From CAZVRZ01 sp964629965 (GTDB lineage Bacteria > Chloroflexota > Anaerolineae > Anaerolineales > UBA4823): a stretch of DNA of 9,223 nucleotides. The stretch is taken from assembly GCA_964629965.1 (NCBI GenBank), contig CAZVRZ010000188.1:1-9223 (forward strand), written 5' to 3'. This document shows positions 5,546 to 9,223 of the stretch, piece after piece. The notes beneath the pieces are model-generated. The model was not told where the DNA came from, made no database searches, and saw nothing but the letters and a program-made list of their open reading frames with translations. The translations under genes and the position numbers were made by a program. Positions within the stretch are counted from its first letter, which is position 1. Each line of letters opens with the position of its first letter.

Positions 5546-7358
5546 ATTGGCGCTCGTACAACCGGGCGTACAGCCCGCCTTGCTGCAGCAAGCCGGCGTG
5601 CGTACCCTGCTCGACGATGCGCCCTTCATCGATCACATAGATCCAGGCGGCGTTGCGCACGGTGCTCAGGCGATGGGCGATCACAATGGCCGTGCGCTCT
5701 TGCAGCAGGCGCTCCAGGGCGCCCTGGATGAGCGCTTCGGTGACAGTGTCGATGCTGGCAGTGGCCTCGTCCAGGATGAGCAAGCGCGGGTCGGCCAGGA
5801 TGGCGCGGGCAATGCAAATCAACTGGCGCTGGCCGATCGACAGGTTGGCGCCGCCTTCCAGGACGCGCGTCTGGTAGCCCTGGGGCAGCGCGGCGATGAA
5901 ATCGTGGGCGTTGGCCAGGCGAGCGGCGGCTTCGATGGCCTCTTGATGCGCCTCCGGCAGGCCGAAGCTGATGTTTTCGGCGATGGTGCGCGAGAACAAG
6001 AAGGAATCCTGCGGCACCAGGCGCACCTGGCGGCGCAGCGCAGACTGCTTCACCTGGCGCACATCCAGGCCGTCGATGCACACCCGCCCTTCGCTGGCGT
6101 CATAAAAACGCGCCGCCAGGTTGGCAATCGAAGATTTACCGGCGCCGGTCGGCCCAACCAGGGCCACAGTCTGGCGCGGCGCAATATCCAGGTTGATGTC
6201 TTGCAAGACCAGCGGCGTCTCCTCCCGGTAGCGGAAAGAGACGTGCTCGAAGGTCACCCGCCCCTGGATAGGCGGCAGGTCTAGCGCCCCGGGCAAATCG
6301 GGCACGCTGGGCTCGGTATCCAGCAGCTTGAGCACCTGCTCGCCGCCCGCCATGGCCGATTGCAGCGTGGTATACAGGCGGCTGAGCTCCTGGATGGGTT
6401 GGAAGAAGCGCGTCACGTAAGAGAGGAAAGCCACCATCACCCCCAGCGTCACCTGCCCTTGGCTGACGTAGCGCCCGCCGAACCACAGCACGATGACGGT
6501 CGCCAGCATGCCCAGCAGCTCGATGGTCGGCAAGAAGATGAACGACAGTGACATGGCACCGATGTAGGCATCCCGATTGGCCTCGTTGACGCGCTCGAAG
6601 CGCCGCTGAGAGGCGCCCTCCTGGGCAAAAGCCTGGATGGCGCGCATGCCGTTGATGTCTTCCGCCAGATCGCCCACCACCGCCGCCACCCTGGAGCGGG
6701 TTTCGCGGAAAGCGCTGCGGGCGTGGCGCGAGAAGATGTACGTAGCCAGGAGCATGAGCGGCAGCGCCAGGAAGGTGAGCAGCGCCAGGCGCGGGCTCAT
6801 CGAGAGCATGACCACGATGATGCCCCCCAGCACCAGCAGATCGCCCAACAGGGTGATCAGGCCCTGCGAGAGCAGTTCGTTGATCTCGGCCACGTCGTTG
6901 ATCAGGCGCGAGACGGTGACGCCCACGATGTGGGTATCGTGGTAACCCAGCGGTAAGACCTGCAGGCGGCGGAAAAGCTGGGCGCGCAGGGAGGTGAGCA
7001 CTTTCTGCCCCACCCACGAGAGCAGGTAGTTCTGGCCGGTGGTGGCAAAATAGGTGAACACGAAGCTGGCCAGGATATACAGGCTGATGCGGGTCAGGCC
7101 GGACAGATCGCCGGGCACGATATACTGGTCGATGGCCACCTTGACCAGGTACGGGGTGAGCAGCGCCAGTCCCGACTGCAGCAGCATCAGTGCAAAGGCT
7201 GCCAGCATGCGCCGGCGGTGAGGCCGCAGGAAACCCAGCATGCGCCCCACCACATAACGGTTGAAGAAAGCGCCCTGGCGCTCGCCCGAACCAAAGTTTT
7301 CGATCAGGCTGCGCGGGCCGCCCAGCCCGGAGGAGGGAGAACCGATCGAAAAGCTCAT
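5535..7358 (-). CDS. ABC half-exporter with LSIGQ signature (TM288-like subunit)
   Basis: The 607 residues form one membrane domain and one ATPase domain of a type IV (MsbA/LmrA-type) exporter. About six TM helices fall between residues 49 and 325, after a soluble N-terminal stretch of about 45 residues. The ATPase domain (about 365-600) has Walker A GPTGAGKSS (402-410), Q-loop Q450, signature LSIGQ (506-510), Walker B LLILD with catalytic Glu (D530, E531), and switch His H562. Ile replaces the first Gly of LSGGQ, a degenerate signature, while the catalytic Glu is intact. This fits the TM288-like half of an asymmetric heterodimer with the upstream gene. AGGAGG lies 7 nt before the start, which overlaps the upstream stop as ATGA. 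The substrate cannot be read from the sequence; drugs, lipids or peptides are all possible. Confidence 0.92.
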   Translation of the reverse strand: MSFSIGSPSSGLGGPRSLIENFGSGERQGAFFNRYVVGRMLGFLRPHRRRMLAAFALMLLQSGLALLTPYLVKVAIDQYIVPGDLSGLTRISLYILASFVFTYFATTGQNYLLSWVGQKVLTSLRAQLFRRLQVLPLGYHDTHIVGVTVSRLINDVAEINELLSQGLITLLGDLLVLGGIIVVMLSMSPRLALLTFLALPLMLLATYIFSRHARSAFRETRSRVAAVVGDLAEDINGMRAIQAFAQEGASQRRFERVNEANRDAYIGAMSLSFIFLPTIELLGMLATVIVLWFGGRYVSQGQVTLGVMVAFLSYVTRFFQPIQELSRLYTTLQSAMAGGEQVLKLLDTEPSVPDLPGALDLPPIQGRVTFEHVSFRYREETPLVLQDINLDIAPRQTVALVGPTGAGKSSIANLAARFYDASEGRVCIDGLDVRQVKQSALRRQVRLVPQDSFLFSRTIAENISFGLPEAHQEAIEAAARLANAHDFIAALPQGYQTRVLEGGANLSIGQRQLICIARAILADPRLLILDEATASIDTVTEALIQGALERLLQERTAIVIAHRLSTVRNAAWIYVIDEGRIVEQGTHAGLLQQGGLYARLYERQFVL

Positions 7359-9136
7359 GGCTGCGCCTCCTGCGACTGAAGCTGTCCCCGGTAGATCTCG
7401 GCGTAGAGCGGGGAAGTCTGCAGCAGCTCGCGGTGGGTTCCGCGGGCGGCAATGCGCCCGTGATCGAGCACCAACACCTGGTCGGCCCGGCGCACGGTGC
7501 TCAGGCGATGGGCAATGACAAACGTGGTGCGCCCCTCCATCAGGCGCTCGAAGGCCAATTGGATGAGACCCTCCGTCTCGGTGTCCACCGAAGCAGTGGC
7601 GTCATCCAGGATCAGGATGCGCGGGTCCATCAGCAGGGCGCGGGCGATGGCCAGGCGCTGTTTCTGCCCGCCCGAGAGCGTCACCCCGCGCTCGCCCACG
7701 CGGGTGTCGTAGCCGGCGGGCATTTGCAGGATGAACTCGTGCGCCTGGGCAGCCTGGGCGGCGGCCTGGATCTCGGCCTCGCCGGCGCCGGGACGGCCAA
7801 AGGCAATGTTCTCGCGCACCGTGGCAGCAAAAAGGGTGGTCTCTTGCAAGACGATGCCGATCTGGCCGCGCAGCGAGTTCAACGTCACCTGGCGCAGATC
7901 ATGACCGTCGATCGTGATGCGCCCCTGGCTGGGATCGTAGAAGCGCGGCGCCAGGCTGATGATGGTGGACTTGCCCGAGCCGGTGGGCCCTAGCAGGGCG
8001 ATCACCTGGCCGGGGAGCGCCTCGAAATCGATGTCTTGCACCACCTGGCGACCTCCATAACCGAAAGAGACGTGTTCGAAGCGCACGTGGCCGCGCACGG
8101 GCGGCAGCGGTACTGCGCCGGGCGCATCCTTGACCTCGGGAACCACATCCAGGATCTCGAAGATGCGCTCGGCCGCCGAGCCGGCAATGGCAATGGCCGG
8201 GATGACCATGCCCAGGCGGCGCACCGGGTCGATCAACTGCCCCAGGTAGGTGGTGAAGGCCACCAATTCGCCCAGGCTGAGCTGCCCCTGGATGGCCAGC
8301 CGTCCGCCGTACCAGATGATGAACACCACGCCGATGTTGGCGATCAGGAAGAGCAGCGGCAGGTTGATCGCTTGCAGGCGGGCGCCGCGCATCGACAGGT
8401 CGAACCAGGCCTCGTTCTGGCGGTCGAAGCGCTCGATCTCGGCCTCTTCCTGGGCAAACGCCTTGACCACCCGGCTGCCGCGCAGGTTTTGCTCGATCTG
8501 CGTCGTCAGCACCGCCAACTGCTTTTGGATGCGCAGCGACAGGGGCCGGAAACGGCGGCCAAAGAACAGCGCCTGGGCGACCAGCAGCGGCATGGTCAGG
8601 ATGATCAGCAGCGCCAGGCCGGGCTGCATGGCCAGCAGCACCAGGGCGGTGGCGACCAGAATCGTGGCGCCCTCGATGATACGCAGCGTGGCGCGCCCGG
8701 TGAGGAAGCGAATGCGCTCCACGTCCTGCACGGCACGCGAGAGCAGCTCGCCCGTCTCACTCTGGTCGTGAAAGGAGAACGAGAGCAGGGTCAGCTTGCG
8801 CTGGATGTCGTTGCGCAGGTCATAGGCCACGTTCTGCGAGGCGGTTTCGCTCCACATGCCCACGAAGTAAGTGAACACACCCTTGACCACGGTCATGCCC
8901 AGTAAAGCCAGCACAGACCAACCCAACAGGTCGAACTGCTGCTGGCCAACGCCGTTGTCGATGATCCAACGCAAGAACTGCGGGGTGAGGATGTTGAAAA
9001 CCAGGATCACCAGGGCCGAGAAATACGCCCCGCCAACCATCTTCCAGTAGGGGCGCAGGTAAGCATAGCAGCGCCAGAGCAGGTCCTTGAGCGGCGGGCG
9101 GGTGGAGGATGGCGAAAGGGGTTGGGCGGATTGCAT
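7355..9136 (-). CDS. ABC half-exporter with degenerate Walker B (TM287-like subunit)
   Basis: The 593 residues form a membrane domain with about six TM helices between residues 33 and 310, then an ATPase domain (about 350-585). The latter has Walker A GPTGSGKST (383-391), Q-loop Q431, canonical signature LSGGQ (487-491), and Walker B LILD followed by Asp (D511, D512) where the catalytic Glu should be. Switch His H543 is present. Loss of the Glu together with the partner's LSIGQ would place one degenerate and one active ATP site in the heterodimer, as in TM287/288 and BmrCD. An in-frame TAA lies 9 nt upstream, so the ATG at 9136 is the first possible start; its ribosome binding site is weak (AAAGG at 9144-9140, 3 nt away). 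The gene overlaps the next one by ATGA, so the two subunits are translationally coupled. Confidence 0.92.
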   Translation of the reverse strand: MQSAQPLSPSSTRPPLKDLLWRCYAYLRPYWKMVGGAYFSALVILVFNILTPQFLRWIIDNGVGQQQFDLLGWSVLALLGMTVVKGVFTYFVGMWSETASQNVAYDLRNDIQRKLTLLSFSFHDQSETGELLSRAVQDVERIRFLTGRATLRIIEGATILVATALVLLAMQPGLALLIILTMPLLVAQALFFGRRFRPLSLRIQKQLAVLTTQIEQNLRGSRVVKAFAQEEAEIERFDRQNEAWFDLSMRGARLQAINLPLLFLIANIGVVFIIWYGGRLAIQGQLSLGELVAFTTYLGQLIDPVRRLGMVIPAIAIAGSAAERIFEILDVVPEVKDAPGAVPLPPVRGHVRFEHVSFGYGGRQVVQDIDFEALPGQVIALLGPTGSGKSTIISLAPRFYDPSQGRITIDGHDLRQVTLNSLRGQIGIVLQETTLFAATVRENIAFGRPGAGEAEIQAAAQAAQAHEFILQMPAGYDTRVGERGVTLSGGQKQRLAIARALLMDPRILILDDATASVDTETEGLIQLAFERLMEGRTTFVIAHRLSTVRRADQVLVLDHGRIAARGTHRELLQTSPLYAEIYRGQLQSQEAQP

Positions 9137-9159
9137 GGACCTTTACCATTGCGAGATAT

Positions 9160-9171
9160 TTGCCCGGGCAA
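9160..9171. promoter_or_regulatory. 12-bp palindrome upstream of the exporter genes, possible operator
   Basis: TTGCCCGGGCAA is a perfect 12-bp palindrome 24 nt before the first exporter start, in the 87 nt between that start and the window edge. Its position is suitable for a repressor site, but no regulator gene is visible nearby and a palindrome of this length can arise by chance. I saw no other feature in 9137-9223. Confidence 0.25.
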
Positions 9172-9223
9172 TTCACTACCGGACAAGTTGCGGATAACCA
9201 TGCGAAAAATCTGTGAAAGAAAC

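Noticed and set aside
5547..6284. Long plus-strand open frame opposite the 607-residue exporter gene
   Set aside because: It is Gln/Gly/Arg-rich with no domain and lies fully opposite an ABC gene with every motif intact. Long antisense frames are expected in GC-rich DNA.
6136..7452. 438-codon minus-strand frame overlapping both exporter genes
   Set aside because: It is a shifted-frame shadow rich in Pro, Ala, Arg and Gly. The real frames carry Walker, signature and H-loop motifs.
8036..8905. 289-codon plus-strand open frame opposite the 593-residue exporter gene
   Set aside because: Its composition (very rich in His, Gln, Arg, Asp) is typical of an antisense shadow, and no recognisable fold or ribosome binding site supports it.
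3804..9136. Idea that the exporter pair exports the cAMP made by the cyclase
   Set aside because: Only adjacency supports it. A separate promoter-like site lies between them, and no substrate feature can be read from the exporter sequences.
9153..9186. Possible promoter for the exporter genes (TTGTCC at 9186-9181 with weak AT-rich -10 candidates)
   Set aside because: The candidate -10 boxes match the consensus at only about half the positions or have spacers of 18-22 nt, so the support is too weak. The true promoter may lie outside the window.

Overview
All genes in this window read on the minus strand, so the biological order runs from high to low coordinates. The GC-rich coding sequence, strong AGGAGG-type ribosome binding sites, ATGA overlaps, and several protein types (a YQG-domain secreted repeat protein and a small FVVRIW-type protein) resemble what is seen in Chloroflexota, especially Anaerolineae-like bacteria. 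This assignment is an inference from protein style, not a marker-gene result.

Layout, in order of transcription. (1) 9136-5535: two ABC half-exporters that overlap by ATGA (593 and 607 residues). Their motif defects are complementary, as in asymmetric heterodimeric exporters of the TM287/288 and BmrCD type: one has Asp in place of the catalytic Glu, the other has LSIGQ in place of LSGGQ. (2) 5545-5518: a promoter-like site with a perfect TATAAT box, overlapping the end of the exporter genes and leading into a signalling cluster. (3) 5477-1801: a membrane class III adenylate cyclase with all catalytic residues present, followed by two membrane proteins of 310 and 276 residues. These two share the cyclase's overall architecture (TM, extracytoplasmic helical domain, TM, HAMP) but end after a short coiled coil with no output domain. 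A 68-residue cytosolic protein follows. Short gaps and an ATGA overlap suggest one operon. (4) 1800-1693: an orphan winged-helix fragment that lies in the same frame as the 68-residue gene, directly after its TAA stop. (5) 1635-1602: a perfect 10-bp hairpin with a T-run, ending one base before the start codon of a 69-residue protein (1601-1392). (6) 1318-59: a secreted protein with an N-terminal YQG domain, 12-residue GYGVYG repeats and a beta-rich C-terminal domain. (7) 46-1: the first 15 codons of a further gene, whose ribosome binding site overlaps the preceding stop codon.

The most unusual element is the cyclase cluster. A likely reading is that the two HAMP-only proteins are accessory sensors that could assemble with, or modulate, the cyclase through HAMP and coiled-coil contacts. 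The sequence shows the architecture and gene order; the partnership is inference. The exporter pair may be functionally unrelated to it. No RNA genes, CRISPR arrays or insertion sequences were seen, and there is no gene-free stretch longer than about 200 bases.
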